Below are positions 25,787 through 34,535 of a stretch of DNA of 43,279 bases, piece after piece. Each line of letters opens with the position of its first letter. The stretch's first letter is position 1. The notes beneath the pieces were generated by a model. That model searched no databases and was not told the DNA's origin. It worked only from the letters and a program-made list of their open reading frames with translations. Source of the DNA: Deltaproteobacteria bacterium HGW-Deltaproteobacteria-4 (lineage in GTDB: Bacteria > Desulfobacterota > Desulfuromonadia > Desulfuromonadales > UBA2197); contig PHAV01000021.1 of NCBI GenBank assembly GCA_002841765.1, forward strand, positions 1 to 43,279. The letters run 5' to 3'. The position numbers and the translations under genes were made by a program.

Positions 25787-25815
25787 TTTACATTTTCCCC
25801 GCGCTGCGGTAGTTT
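25787..25815 (+). promoter_or_regulatory. Candidate promoter of hemG
   Basis: TTTACA (25787-25792) and TAGTTT (25810-25815) lie 17 bases apart. They sit between the preceding terminator and the hemG start, where a promoter is required. The -10 match is weak. Confidence 0.35.
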
Positions 25816-25851
25816 CCTCGGAATTCTTTAAGAAACCCTGGAGACCATGCG

Positions 25852-27255
25852 ATGCGACAGATTGCCATTATTGGCGGGGGAATTTCCGGACTTTCCGCCG
25901 CCCATGCGATAGAACGACTGAGCAGAGCCGCCGGCATTGCCGCTCAGGTGACGATCTTTGAAAAAGAAGAGCGCACCGGCGGCAAGGTCTGGAGTCTGCA
26001 CGAAGAAGGCTTCCTCTGCGAATGGGGCCCGAACGGCTTTCTCGACAGCAAACCGATGACGTTGGAGCTCTGCGCTCACCTCGGCATCAGCGAAAAACTG
26101 CTCCGTTCTGACGACAACGCCCGCAAGCGCTTCATCTATGCGACCGGGCAACTGCACAGCCTCCCGGAGAACGGGCCGAGTTTTCTCAAATCGCAGCTGA
26201 TCAGCTGGCCGGGCAAGATGCGCCTGGCCGCTGAACTCCTGATCCCGCCGCGCCGTGACGGCGTTGACGAAACCCTGGCATCCTTTGCCCGCCGCCGCCT
26301 CGGCCCTGAAGCCCTCGACAAACTCATCGGCCCGATGGTCTCCGGCATCTTTGCCGGCGATCCCGAGACCATGAGCCTCAAGAGCTGCTTCCCCCGCATC
26401 TGCGAACTTGAACAGCAGTACGGCGGCCTGCTCAAGGCGATGATTCTTCTCGCCAAGAAGAAGAAAGCCGAGGTCAAGGCCGGCAAAGCCGTGGCCAGCG
26501 CCGCCGGTCCGGCCGGCATCCTCACCTCCTTTGTCGGCGGCATCCAGGATCTGACCAACGCCACCGCCGCTTCCCTGAGCGGGCCGGTGCGCACCGGGAC
26601 AACCGTAACGGCGATCCGCCGCCAGAGCGCCGGATTCGAACTCACCCTCGCCGACGGCAGCAGCGTCAACAGCGAAATCGTCATCTTTGCCGCCCCCGCT
26701 TATGCCCTGGCCGGGATAACCGACAGCTTCGATGCCGAGATGGCGCGGATCCTCCGCGAGATCCTTTATGCGCCGATGAACGTCATCTGCTGTGGCTATG
26801 AGCGGGAAAAGATTTCCCGCAACCTCGACGCCTTTGGCTATCTCATCGCCAAGAAAGAGGGGCGTGCCACCCTCGGCACCCTCTGGGATTCAAGCATCTT
26901 CCCGAATCGCGCCCCGCAGGGAAAGGTCCTGCTGCGCTCGATGATGGGCGGCGCCACCAATCCCGGCGCCATCAACCTCAATGACAGCGACGTCCTGACG
27001 AAAGTCCGGGGCGATCTCCAGCAGATCATGGGGATCAGCGCCGCCCCCGACTTTGTCCGTATCTTCCGTCACCCCCAGGCCATCCCCCAGTATACCGTCG
27101 GCCACAGCCGCCGCGTCGAGGCCCTGCGCGCCCGCGCCGCCTTGGCGCCGGGGCTCTTCCTCACCGGCAATGCCTTCTTCGGTGTCGGGCTTAACGACTG
27201 CGTCAACGCCTCCAATCAGGTCGCCGACGCCGTCCTCGCCCATCTGCAAGCGTAA
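25852..27255 (+). CDS. hemG: FAD-dependent protoporphyrinogen oxidase (HemY type)
   Basis: 467 residues. It starts with the FAD-binding Rossmann motif IAIIGGGISGLSAAHAIE, followed by TIFEKEERTGGKVWS and CEWGPNGFLDS, all typical of HemY-type protoporphyrinogen/coproporphyrinogen oxidases. The C-terminal FAD signature (LTGNAFFGVGLNDCVNASNQVAD) is present. It oxidises the porphyrinogen ring near the end of heme synthesis. The symbol follows TIGR00562 usage; many authors call this type hemY, and it is unrelated to the flavodoxin-like E. coli HemG. GGAG lies eight bases before the ATG. It converges with the cls-like gene, with only a REP-like palindrome between. Confidence 0.92.
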   Translation: MRQIAIIGGGISGLSAAHAIERLSRAAGIAAQVTIFEKEERTGGKVWSLHEEGFLCEWGPNGFLDSKPMTLELCAHLGISEKLLRSDDNARKRFIYATGQLHSLPENGPSFLKSQLISWPGKMRLAAELLIPPRRDGVDETLASFARRRLGPEALDKLIGPMVSGIFAGDPETMSLKSCFPRICELEQQYGGLLKAMILLAKKKKAEVKAGKAVASAAGPAGILTSFVGGIQDLTNATAASLSGPVRTGTTVTAIRRQSAGFELTLADGSSVNSEIVIFAAPAYALAGITDSFDAEMARILREILYAPMNVICCGYEREKISRNLDAFGYLIAKKEGRATLGTLWDSSIFPNRAPQGKVLLRSMMGGATNPGAINLNDSDVLTKVRGDLQQIMGISAAPDFVRIFRHPQAIPQYTVGHSRRVEALRARAALAPGLFLTGNAFFGVGLNDCVNASNQVADAVLAHLQA

Positions 27256-27262
27256 ATCCTTC

Positions 27263-27290
27263 GTAGGGGCACGGCGCGCCGTGCCCCTAC
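27263..27290. repeat. Perfect 28-bp REP-like palindrome
   Basis: Arms GTAGGGGCACGGCG and CGCCGTGCCCCTAC are exact reverse complements with no loop. It fills the space between the convergent hemG and PLD genes. Its GCCCCTAC end supplies the TAG stop of the PLD gene (27287-27289). It shares the GTAGGGGC arm with 4875-4914, so it is probably a member of the same dispersed family. It may also act as a bidirectional terminator. Confidence 0.75.
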
Positions 27291-28468
27291 AGAAACCAGT
27301 TAAGAGGCAACAGCAACCACTCCAGACCGCGGATCAGCCAGCTGCGACGCTCGTGCTTCGACAGTTCAATCGGCTGTGATGCCGCCAATTCGGTTACAAT
27401 GAGCTCCTCCACCTGACGACCGAAATCCTGACTGGCGACGATCACACTCACTTCGTAATTACGATGAAAACTGCGCTGATCGAGATTCGCCGAACCGATC
27501 ACCGCCCAGGAGCTGTCGATCAACATCACCTTGGCATGCAGAATCGCCCCCTGCCGTTCGTAGACCTTGACCCCCCCCTTGAGCAACACCCCGTAATAGC
27601 TCCTATTTACCAGCCGTAGCAACGGAACATCACTGCGCGCCGGGAGGATTATCTCCACCACCACCCCGCGCCGCGCCGCCCGGAACATCGCGCGCAGAAA
27701 GCGCGGTCCGGGGACGAAGTAAGGCGTTTCGATGCGGATACTGGAGCCGGCACTCGCCATCCCCAACATAAAAGCGTCACGAATTCGTGAACGATTATGA
27801 TGTGGACCGCCGCTGACAATCGCCACAGCGGCGTCGCCACCAGCAGGGGGAACTAGCGAACAGCTGCAGGAAATGGGTAAGATCTCAGATGTGCTCAGCC
27901 AATTCTCCGCAAAGAGTTGATGGAGTTCCTTGGCCGCCGGCCCCTCAAGGCGCAACCCCATATCCCGCCAACTTCGCAGTGGATCGTCCCCGGCGTACTC
28001 ATCACCGATATTCAGGCCGCAGGCGTATGCCAGGCGGCAGTCAATGATGGCAATTTTGCGATGATCACGTTTATCAAACCAGCTGAGACCGTTCCGAAAG
28101 GGGGGAGGATTAAAAGCGGCGCAGCGGATACCGTCTTGTTCGAGGACGGCAAAGAAACTGGCGGGAGTATCGAAAGAGCCGATGTAGTCGTAAAGGAACT
28201 CGACCATGACCCCTCGCTGCACTGCCCGTTTCAGACTCGCCGCCAGCAAACGACCGGTGCGGTCGGCACGGACGATATAAAATTCCAGAGAGATCGAGGT
28301 CGTCGCCGCCTCGACGGAAGCAAAGAGATCACGAAAAAAGTCACTGCCGCTTCGCAACAGGACAACACGATTCCCCGAGGAAAAGCTCGCGTCGATACTG
28401 CGCCGAAAGCGGGCGAAGAAACGGCTAGTGAGATTACGAGGCCCTTGCGGCGGGAGGATTAACGACAT
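27287..28468 (-). CDS. cls: Phospholipase-D-family cardiolipin synthase (ClsB-like)
   Basis: 393 residues with two HKD catalytic motifs: HxKxxxxD at His136/Lys138/Asp143 (DHRKIAIID) and His311/Lys313/Asp318 (LHAKVMLID). Each is followed by the family's GxxN-type block (GLNIGDEY and GSANLDQRSF). It condenses phosphatidylglycerol with a second phospholipid or alcohol to give cardiolipin at the inner membrane. There is no N-terminal transmembrane pair, and the length is close to E. coli ClsB (~413) rather than ClsA. Another PLD-type transferase remains possible. The stop codon lies in the adjacent palindrome. The ribosome site is weak. Confidence 0.85.
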   Translation of the reverse strand: MSLILPPQGPRNLTSRFFARFRRSIDASFSSGNRVVLLRSGSDFFRDLFASVEAATTSISLEFYIVRADRTGRLLAASLKRAVQRGVMVEFLYDYIGSFDTPASFFAVLEQDGIRCAAFNPPPFRNGLSWFDKRDHRKIAIIDCRLAYACGLNIGDEYAGDDPLRSWRDMGLRLEGPAAKELHQLFAENWLSTSEILPISCSCSLVPPAGGDAAVAIVSGGPHHNRSRIRDAFMLGMASAGSSIRIETPYFVPGPRFLRAMFRAARRGVVVEIILPARSDVPLLRLVNRSYYGVLLKGGVKVYERQGAILHAKVMLIDSSWAVIGSANLDQRSFHRNYEVSVIVASQDFGRQVEELIVTELAASQPIELSKHERRSWLIRGLEWLLLPLNWFL

Positions 28469-28607
28469 CGGCAGTCACCCATCAGATTAGATGCGCTACC
28501 ATCCCGGCAGGGAAGGATGATTTTAATTCTACGCGGCAATCGGGTGATGTCCAGAATAAACCGCCCAGTGCTGTTTTCATCCGGATAAAAACAAAAAGGT
28601 GAGCGAT

Positions 28608-29774
28608 CTACAGCGCGCAGAAACGTTGCACCGCCGCCGGAATCGCACCGGCGGTGATATTACCGAAGGCAAGCCGAAGATAGCCCTCAAGTCCGGGGCC
28701 GAAGGCCTCACCGGGGAGACAGATGAGATTCTCTTCGAGAGCGAGACGCCGCGCCACCTGCCGGCCGCTTTGGCCGGTAAAGGGATGGCGCACCCAAGCA
28801 AAGAAGGCACCGCTGGCGCTGATGCAGAAACGATTTCCGGCAACGGTGAAGGACGTCCTGAAAAGATCGTGACGCTCCTGCATCATGCGGGCATTGGCAT
28901 CGACCCAGGCATCGAGATGGTCGCAGCCCCAGGCAATGGCATGCTGGGTGAGACGCGGCGCACAGACGACCATGCTGTCCTGTACCTTGAGGGCGGCATG
29001 GATTACCGTTTCACTGGCGACCAGTGCCCCGGCGCGGTAGCCGGTGAGGGCGTAGGTCTTGCCGAAGGAGGCGATCTGAACGAAGTGATCGCCCCATTCC
29101 GGCGTGCTGAAGAGGTCGTGGCGGGAGACAGGCGGGACAAAGGTGTTATAGGTTTCATCGAGGACCAGGGCAATATTGCGGCGTTGCGCCAGCTCAAAAA
29201 GTTCGCGTAGCAGGGCCGGGGGCAGGATGGCACCGGTCGGGTTACTCGGTGAAACCAGGAGGATTACACGGGTCCTTGCAGTGATCGCCGCAGCAATCTG
29301 CGCCGGGTCGGGGAGACCGCCGGAACCTTCAATATAAGGGAGATAACGCGGCACCACCCCGTAAGCAGCCAAGGCCATGGGATGATCGAAGTACGCGGGA
29401 AGAGGGACGATGACTTCATCCCCGGCCCGGCAAAGGGTCAGCATCGCCAACCAGAAGGCCTGACTGGCACCGACCGTCAAACAGATTTCCGTTGCCTGCG
29501 GCCCGGCGCCGTAGCGGCGTTCATACCAGTTGGCAATGGACTGCCGGACTGCGGTGAGCCCTTCATCCGGGGAGTATTTGGCAATATCCGGATCGTGCAG
29601 CAGAGGAGTCAGCGCCTTCATCATCGTCTGGGCCGGGGGATAATCGGGGATGGCCTGACAAAGGTCAATAAGTGGTTTTTCCGGAGGGAAGGTGTGATCG
29701 GCGATCCACGATTTAACCTCGGTAATCGGCGGAGGCTGAATGGCGGCCAGAGCGGGAGAGAGCGAAAAGGGCAT
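28608..29774 (-). CDS. Class I/II PLP-dependent aminotransferase
   Basis: 388 residues from ATG 29774, preceded by CAGGAGG; the longer frame to 29840 runs into the terminator region. It is a fold-type I aminotransferase: KYSPDEGLTAVRQSIANWY, PLPAYFDHPMAL, SPSNPTGA (Asn178), DETY (Asp206) and the Schiff-base Lys239 in SFGKTYALTGYRAG. The RLAFGNI segment near the end holds the substrate-carboxylate arginine. The substrate cannot be assigned; aspartate/aromatic-type aminotransferases look alike. It stands alone between two minus-strand units and has a terminator upstream. Confidence 0.85.
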   Translation of the reverse strand: MPFSLSPALAAIQPPPITEVKSWIADHTFPPEKPLIDLCQAIPDYPPAQTMMKALTPLLHDPDIAKYSPDEGLTAVRQSIANWYERRYGAGPQATEICLTVGASQAFWLAMLTLCRAGDEVIVPLPAYFDHPMALAAYGVVPRYLPYIEGSGGLPDPAQIAAAITARTRVILLVSPSNPTGAILPPALLRELFELAQRRNIALVLDETYNTFVPPVSRHDLFSTPEWGDHFVQIASFGKTYALTGYRAGALVASETVIHAALKVQDSMVVCAPRLTQHAIAWGCDHLDAWVDANARMMQERHDLFRTSFTVAGNRFCISASGAFFAWVRHPFTGQSGRQVARRLALEENLICLPGEAFGPGLEGYLRLAFGNITAGAIPAAVQRFCAL

Positions 29775-29825
29775 AACGCCTCCTGAACAACGAAAGAATT
29801 TGGCAATTCCCCTGCTGTTCCTTCG

Positions 29826-29850
29826 AAAAACAGTGGACAACAGCCACTGT
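29826..29850 (-). terminator. Intrinsic terminator after the GGDEF-EAL gene
   Basis: On the minus strand, a 7-bp stem ACAGTGG / CCACTGT with a 7-base loop is followed by TTTTT. The stem begins at the TAA stop of the GGDEF-EAL gene, so it ends the kinase-regulator transcript before the aminotransferase. Confidence 0.8.
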
Positions 29851-32033
29851 TAACAAACCAGACAGGCCTCCAACTTCCCGTCCGGCCGCCCGGCCATTAA
29901 CTCCATAGTCGCCTGTGCCGACTGCGGTTTACCGAACAAAAACCCCTGAACCTCGACACAGCCAAGATTTTTCAGATAGGTCAGTTGTGCAACCGTTTCG
30001 ACCCCTTCCGCCACCATGTGCAGTTTCAGCCCCGTCGCCATGGCAGCGATGGCATCAACAATACAGGTCTGCCTGGTGTCCGGCTCGATATCCTTGACAA
30101 ACGACCGATCAATCTTGATGGTATTGACCGGCAGTTTGTGCAGATAACTCAGGGATGAATAACCGGTTCCGAAATCGTCAATGGCAATGGTCAGGCCACT
30201 GGCTCTCAGGCGCAACAGCTTCTGAATGGCGCTTTCACTGTTTTTCATCAGCCCGGACTCGGTAATTTCGATTTCGATATAATCGCCGCTGAGATTAAGT
30301 TCCTCCAAAGTACCCATGATCTTCTTGACAAAATCATCCTGCTCAATCTGGATCGCCGAAATATTAATAGAGACCTTAATCTTGGGCAGTCCCTGTTCGC
30401 GCCAGCGACAGATTTCTTCACAGGTGGCGCGAAACACCCAGTCGCCGATAGGAATAATCAACCGTGTCTGCTCCGCCAGGGGAATGAAATCATTAGGCAT
30501 CACCAGCCCTTTTTCCGGATGGAACCAGCGGAGAAGTGCTTCCATGCCGACGATCTGACAGGTGAGCGAGTTGACTTTCGGCTGGAAGTGGATTTCAAAC
30601 TGCTTCTGCTCAAGGGCCCGGTGCAGGTCGCGCTCCACTGCCAGATGGCTGACAAAGGAATCGTTCATCTTTTCACAGAAGAAACGGAAACCGTCCTTTC
30701 CATTTGATTTGACGTGGTACATGGCGATATCGGCGCTCTTCACCAAAGTTTCCATCGTTTCACCACCATGCGGATACATGGCGATGCCGATACTGGCGCT
30801 GATGAATATTTCCTGATTGTTGATAAAGATAGGAGCCCTGATGTTATCGAGAATCTTCTGGGCCACCGCACCGGCATCCTCTTTTGTCCTGATCCGCGGC
30901 AAAAGCAGGGTAAACTCGTCACCACCAAAACGGGCCAGAGTATCGTAAGCGCGCAGACACAGCGTAATCCGCTCCGCGACAATCTGGAGCAGTTTGTCCC
31001 CCATGCTGTGGCCCATAGAGTCGTTGACCAGCTTGAACCGGTCCACATCCAGATACATGACCGCCAGATTCTCGCTGTAGCGGCGCGCATGCGCAATCGC
31101 CAGGGTGATCCGGTCTTCAAAGAGGGCACGATTCGGCAGGCTCGTCAACAAATCATGGTAGGCTTGGTAGTTTATCAGCTCCTCGTGACGCTTGCGGTCG
31201 GTGATATCCCGGGCACAGCCATAGGTCCCGATAAATTCTCTTTCACCATTCAACCCCTGGGGGTTGTACATCCCCATCGAATGCAGCGCAATCGGCAGCA
31301 CATGCGTCTCAAAGTAACGAGACTCCTTTGCTTCATCGTTGATCTTCAGGCGCAGTTCGACATCTTTACTGGCTCGCGCTCCGGTGCGCCGCTCATGGAA
31401 GACATAATTGGCCTCGGCAAGATCTTCCTCATGAACCAGCACCGAATAGTGCTTTCCGATCAGATCCTCACGTTTATAACCGAGCAGGATCTCTATGCGA
31501 TCGTTGATAAAGGTGAAGAGCCCGTTGTTATCGAGCACATAAACAATATCCGGTGAGTTGTTAACAATGTAACGGTGCAGTTTTTCCGATTCCTCCAGAG
31601 ACCGAGCCATGGCCTTGTGCTGCTGTTCGAGGGTGCGGCTCTGCAAACCGTTGTTGATGGTGGTCAAAAGTTCCCCGGCATCATACGGTTTACGAACAAA
31701 ATCGTAAGCCCCTTCGGTCAAGGCATCCTTGACCATGGTGAAAGAAGTCTCTCCGCTGACGACGATCACCTTGGTATCGACTTTGTTGTTCCTGATATGC
31801 GTAAGGACCTCGTGACCGCAAATACCGGGCATCTGCAGGTCGAGCAGCATCAGATCGTAATCCGAAGTCTGCAACCGCGCGATGGCTTCCGCCCCTCCCT
31901 GCGCAGCTTCTGCGTTATGGCCATTGGCCTTGAGGAGCAGTCGCAGACTGGACAGCATCGCGGCATCATCATCGACAATCAGAATTTTCGGTTTTAGCTG
32001 TGCCCCGGAGGCAATCGCCTGTATTTCACTCAT
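29850..32033 (-). CDS. Response regulator REC-PAS-GGDEF-EAL
   Basis: 727 residues. REC domain (14-130): acidic pocket Asp21-23, phospho-acceptor Asp65 in LMLLDLQMP, Lys115 in VRKPYD. PAS domain ~148-285 (NNSPDIVYVLDNNGLFTFIN...GCARDITDRK). The GGDEF domain has intact GGDEF at 370-374 and an RxxD inhibitory-site motif (RAYD, 361-364) five residues before it, so c-di-GMP synthesis is likely. The EAL domain has EAL at 498-500 and IDDFGTGYSSLSYL, so phosphodiesterase activity is also plausible. It is cytoplasmic with no membrane segment. It is encoded 39 bases after the HDOD kinase, its likely phospho-donor, and a terminator overlaps its stop codon. Which activity dominates is not visible from sequence. 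Confidence 0.93.
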   Translation of the reverse strand: MSEIQAIASGAQLKPKILIVDDDAAMLSSLRLLLKANGHNAEAAQGGAEAIARLQTSDYDLMLLDLQMPGICGHEVLTHIRNNKVDTKVIVVSGETSFTMVKDALTEGAYDFVRKPYDAGELLTTINNGLQSRTLEQQHKAMARSLEESEKLHRYIVNNSPDIVYVLDNNGLFTFINDRIEILLGYKREDLIGKHYSVLVHEEDLAEANYVFHERRTGARASKDVELRLKINDEAKESRYFETHVLPIALHSMGMYNPQGLNGEREFIGTYGCARDITDRKRHEELINYQAYHDLLTSLPNRALFEDRITLAIAHARRYSENLAVMYLDVDRFKLVNDSMGHSMGDKLLQIVAERITLCLRAYDTLARFGGDEFTLLLPRIRTKEDAGAVAQKILDNIRAPIFINNQEIFISASIGIAMYPHGGETMETLVKSADIAMYHVKSNGKDGFRFFCEKMNDSFVSHLAVERDLHRALEQKQFEIHFQPKVNSLTCQIVGMEALLRWFHPEKGLVMPNDFIPLAEQTRLIIPIGDWVFRATCEEICRWREQGLPKIKVSINISAIQIEQDDFVKKIMGTLEELNLSGDYIEIEITESGLMKNSESAIQKLLRLRASGLTIAIDDFGTGYSSLSYLHKLPVNTIKIDRSFVKDIEPDTRQTCIVDAIAAMATGLKLHMVAEGVETVAQLTYLKNLGCVEVQGFLFGKPQSAQATMELMAGRPDGKLEACLVC

Positions 32034-32072
32034 AAATTACATTCCACCATAATTGTCAAAACAGAAAAAATT

Positions 32073-34148
32073 TCACCCATCAATCGCTGGTATCACCAGA
32101 TTAAAACTGGTGCCGAATTCTGCGGAACTGTGACAACTGATCGTTGCACCGATATCATCAACCATCCCCTTAACAATATTTAAACCGAGACCGGCATGCC
32201 CTTCACCCTTGGTGCTGGTCACGGGGGAGAAGAGCTTCTCCTTGACCTCGGCAGCGATCCCCGGTCCGTTATCCTGCACCCTGATATCGACATAATGCCG
32301 GCCATTCGCAGTGGTATAAAGACGCGTCACCAATGATATCTTTCCGTTTTTATCCAGCGCCTCGGCAGCGTTCTTTAAAAGATTGACAAAAATCTGTTTG
32401 ATCAGCAGGGATTTGGTTTTAACCGACCACAGGGAAGGATCGAAATCCGTGAAAATTTCAATCTTTTTCGGCGAGAAGACGGTCGGCTTCAGACTTTCAA
32501 CCACAGAAGAGAGCAGTGCATTGAGGTCGACGGCTGACTCAGGCACTTGTTGCGTGTCTTTCAACTGGCTGTAATACTTTAGAATTTCTCCGATTCTCTT
32601 AATTTCATTTTCGATGGCCGGGAAAATCTCTTCATGCTCTGTCCCGGTCAACAGCGTGCCGACAGCACTCATGTAATTATTAATAATCGTCAGGGGATTG
32701 CTGACTTCATGGACCAGTTTGGGGATCAGGTTGGCATCATCGCCAGCCGTTTGCGCCCCGGACGTTGCCGCTCGACCTGCCAGCAAGGACGCCAGCGCCC
32801 TGGCGACAGCAGCGTTGAGCATCTGTATCCGGGATGAATTGAAAAATTCTATTTCCGACTTATTCTCCAGACCGAGAGCGATGCCTCCGAGCAGCTGCCC
32901 CCCCAGTCGCAACGGCAGGCAGACCACCCCCTGCCCCTTGCAGACGCGGATGAGCTGGCGGTCGAACAGCGAAAGATTGAAGCTGTCAAAGTCGAAGGAA
33001 TGGCGGATTTTATCGCTGCGTAAAGCGGCAGCGAGCAAGCTTCCGGAGCTTAATGATGTCGTCAGCTCACCGACAAGACGAGCCTGCTTAGCGGACGGCA
33101 ACCCGATGAGTTTAGAACTTTTCGCTTCGACCGTAAAGAAAACCGCTTCCTGCGCCGTCGTATTATGAAGATAGAGATGGCGGGCGGTCGCGACAAAAGA
33201 TTCAACTCCGGCAGCATCGAAAAGCTGCGTACTTATCCCTTCCTGCTCGGCAAGGTTAAAGACCAGCGAGGTCAAACGTTTCTGCATTCGACCGATCTCT
33301 TTTAGCCCATCTTCCTCATCGCCGTTGAAAGGTGACAAGCTGCGATAGCTCTTCCCGGCCAGGGTATAAAGATCTTTCGTCGCGCTCTTGTTAAAACCGA
33401 AAAGCTGATCAGCGGCCGACAGAATCTTTTCGTTCAGCACAAAGGGACTGCGGCAAATCTCCAGAGACAGTCGGGCGATGCGGATCAGGGGACTCGCTTC
33501 CTGACAGCGGGCAATATCCAGATGCAAAAAACTGACGGCATCGGCCATGAATGATTCAAGCTGCCAACCGGAAATCAGCGCGTCGGCAACCTGCAGATGG
33601 TCTGTTGCAAAGCTGATCTGCTCCTGACCCCGGACCTCCTTGCTGCTGAGGGAACTGCCGATATCGTGCAGATACTTTTCCGGATGCTGCGAAAAGAGTG
33701 TCATCATCCCGACATTCAGAAGCAGACCGGTCAGTTGCGCTTCTTCCGGATCGGGGTAGGAAATCGCTTCTGCCAGACAACGGGCGGAAATACTTCCGAC
33801 CTGCGAATAGAACCAGAGTTCCCGCATAAACTGAACTTGCCTGGCAGTGAAGCTGGTTTCCACCAAGTGCTTGGCGGACTGAATCGCAAGATTTTTGATA
33901 ACAGGAAGGCTGAGACCCGCAAGGGCTGAGGAGAGAGGCGCTCCCGGATCGATCCGGTCGGGGCAGGTAATGACAGCAGCGTTAAGAACTTTGGCGCAAA
34001 AAACACTATCCTGCAAAATGATCTGCTGCAGGTCCTGCGGAGAAAAGGCTTCCCCCTGACACGCTCCGAGTAACTGGGCGGCCACATGCGGAGACGAAAG
34101 AAGAGACCTCATCTCCCGCGCGCTGATGTGTGAAGAAACCACCGTCAT
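32073..34148 (-). CDS. HDOD-GAF sensor histidine kinase
   Basis: 691 residues. The N-terminal ~15-230 region fits an HDOD domain (LQQIILQDSVFCAKVLNAA, IKNLAIQSAKHLV, LTGLLLNVGMMTLF, DHLQVADALISGW). The ~290-460 region looks like a GAF domain (VCLPLRLGGQLLGGIALGLENK). The kinase core follows: H-box His480 in KLVHEVSNPLTIINNYMS, N-box Asn593 in NLLKNAAEALD, G1 DNGPGIA at 626, and G2 HAGLGLNIVKG. There is no transmembrane segment, so it senses a cytoplasmic cue. AAGG lies shortly before the ATG. It is paired with the downstream REC-PAS-GGDEF-EAL regulator. Confidence 0.9.
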   Translation of the reverse strand: MTVVSSHISAREMRSLLSSPHVAAQLLGACQGEAFSPQDLQQIILQDSVFCAKVLNAAVITCPDRIDPGAPLSSALAGLSLPVIKNLAIQSAKHLVETSFTARQVQFMRELWFYSQVGSISARCLAEAISYPDPEEAQLTGLLLNVGMMTLFSQHPEKYLHDIGSSLSSKEVRGQEQISFATDHLQVADALISGWQLESFMADAVSFLHLDIARCQEASPLIRIARLSLEICRSPFVLNEKILSAADQLFGFNKSATKDLYTLAGKSYRSLSPFNGDEEDGLKEIGRMQKRLTSLVFNLAEQEGISTQLFDAAGVESFVATARHLYLHNTTAQEAVFFTVEAKSSKLIGLPSAKQARLVGELTTSLSSGSLLAAALRSDKIRHSFDFDSFNLSLFDRQLIRVCKGQGVVCLPLRLGGQLLGGIALGLENKSEIEFFNSSRIQMLNAAVARALASLLAGRAATSGAQTAGDDANLIPKLVHEVSNPLTIINNYMSAVGTLLTGTEHEEIFPAIENEIKRIGEILKYYSQLKDTQQVPESAVDLNALLSSVVESLKPTVFSPKKIEIFTDFDPSLWSVKTKSLLIKQIFVNLLKNAAEALDKNGKISLVTRLYTTANGRHYVDIRVQDNGPGIAAEVKEKLFSPVTSTKGEGHAGLGLNIVKGMVDDIGATISCHSSAEFGTSFNLVIPAIDG

Positions 34149-34535
34149 ATGCGCCTTACCAGGGAAGGGGACGAAGAAGCCATATCATCCTCTTCGAAAA
34201 TTCTATTCACTCAAACAGTCCCGGAATATAACCGGACTGATCCAAAACCACTTCATACGAAAATTCACTACCGCACAATATGCCTTTCCTCTTGCGCTGA
34301 ATCAACAGTTAAAACAAGTAAATCATCATATTTCTTCGTTAATGTAAGCTGCGGATACAAAAAACTGGCGACCTTCCGCTGTTAAAGCATAAATCAACTA
34401 AAAACGTGCGAAATAAAATTGGAAAGTTACGCTATCAGGGTTACAGTGTGGTCTCCGTCTCCCTGAATTTACCCTGGACGACGCCAGCCTGCCGCCCCGT
34501 TGCCAACGCATCGTTTAATTTAAGGATTATGTTTC
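34149..34535. other. Divergent intergenic region between the HDOD kinase and rhlE
   Basis: 387 bases without a gene I can support. The left part is AT-rich and contains a possible minus-strand promoter for the kinase (TTGATT, 17 bases, CATATT, at about 34276-34304). The right part contains the candidate rhlE promoter and a leader of about 90 bases. No repeats or RNA gene were recognised. Confidence 0.55.
34419..34447 (+). promoter_or_regulatory. Candidate promoter of rhlE
   Basis: TTGGAA (34419-34424) and TACAGT (34442-34447) are 17 bases apart, each matching the consensus at four of six positions. The predicted leader is ~80 bases. DEAD-box helicase genes often have long, cold-responsive leaders, but no specific element was recognised. 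Confidence 0.45.
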
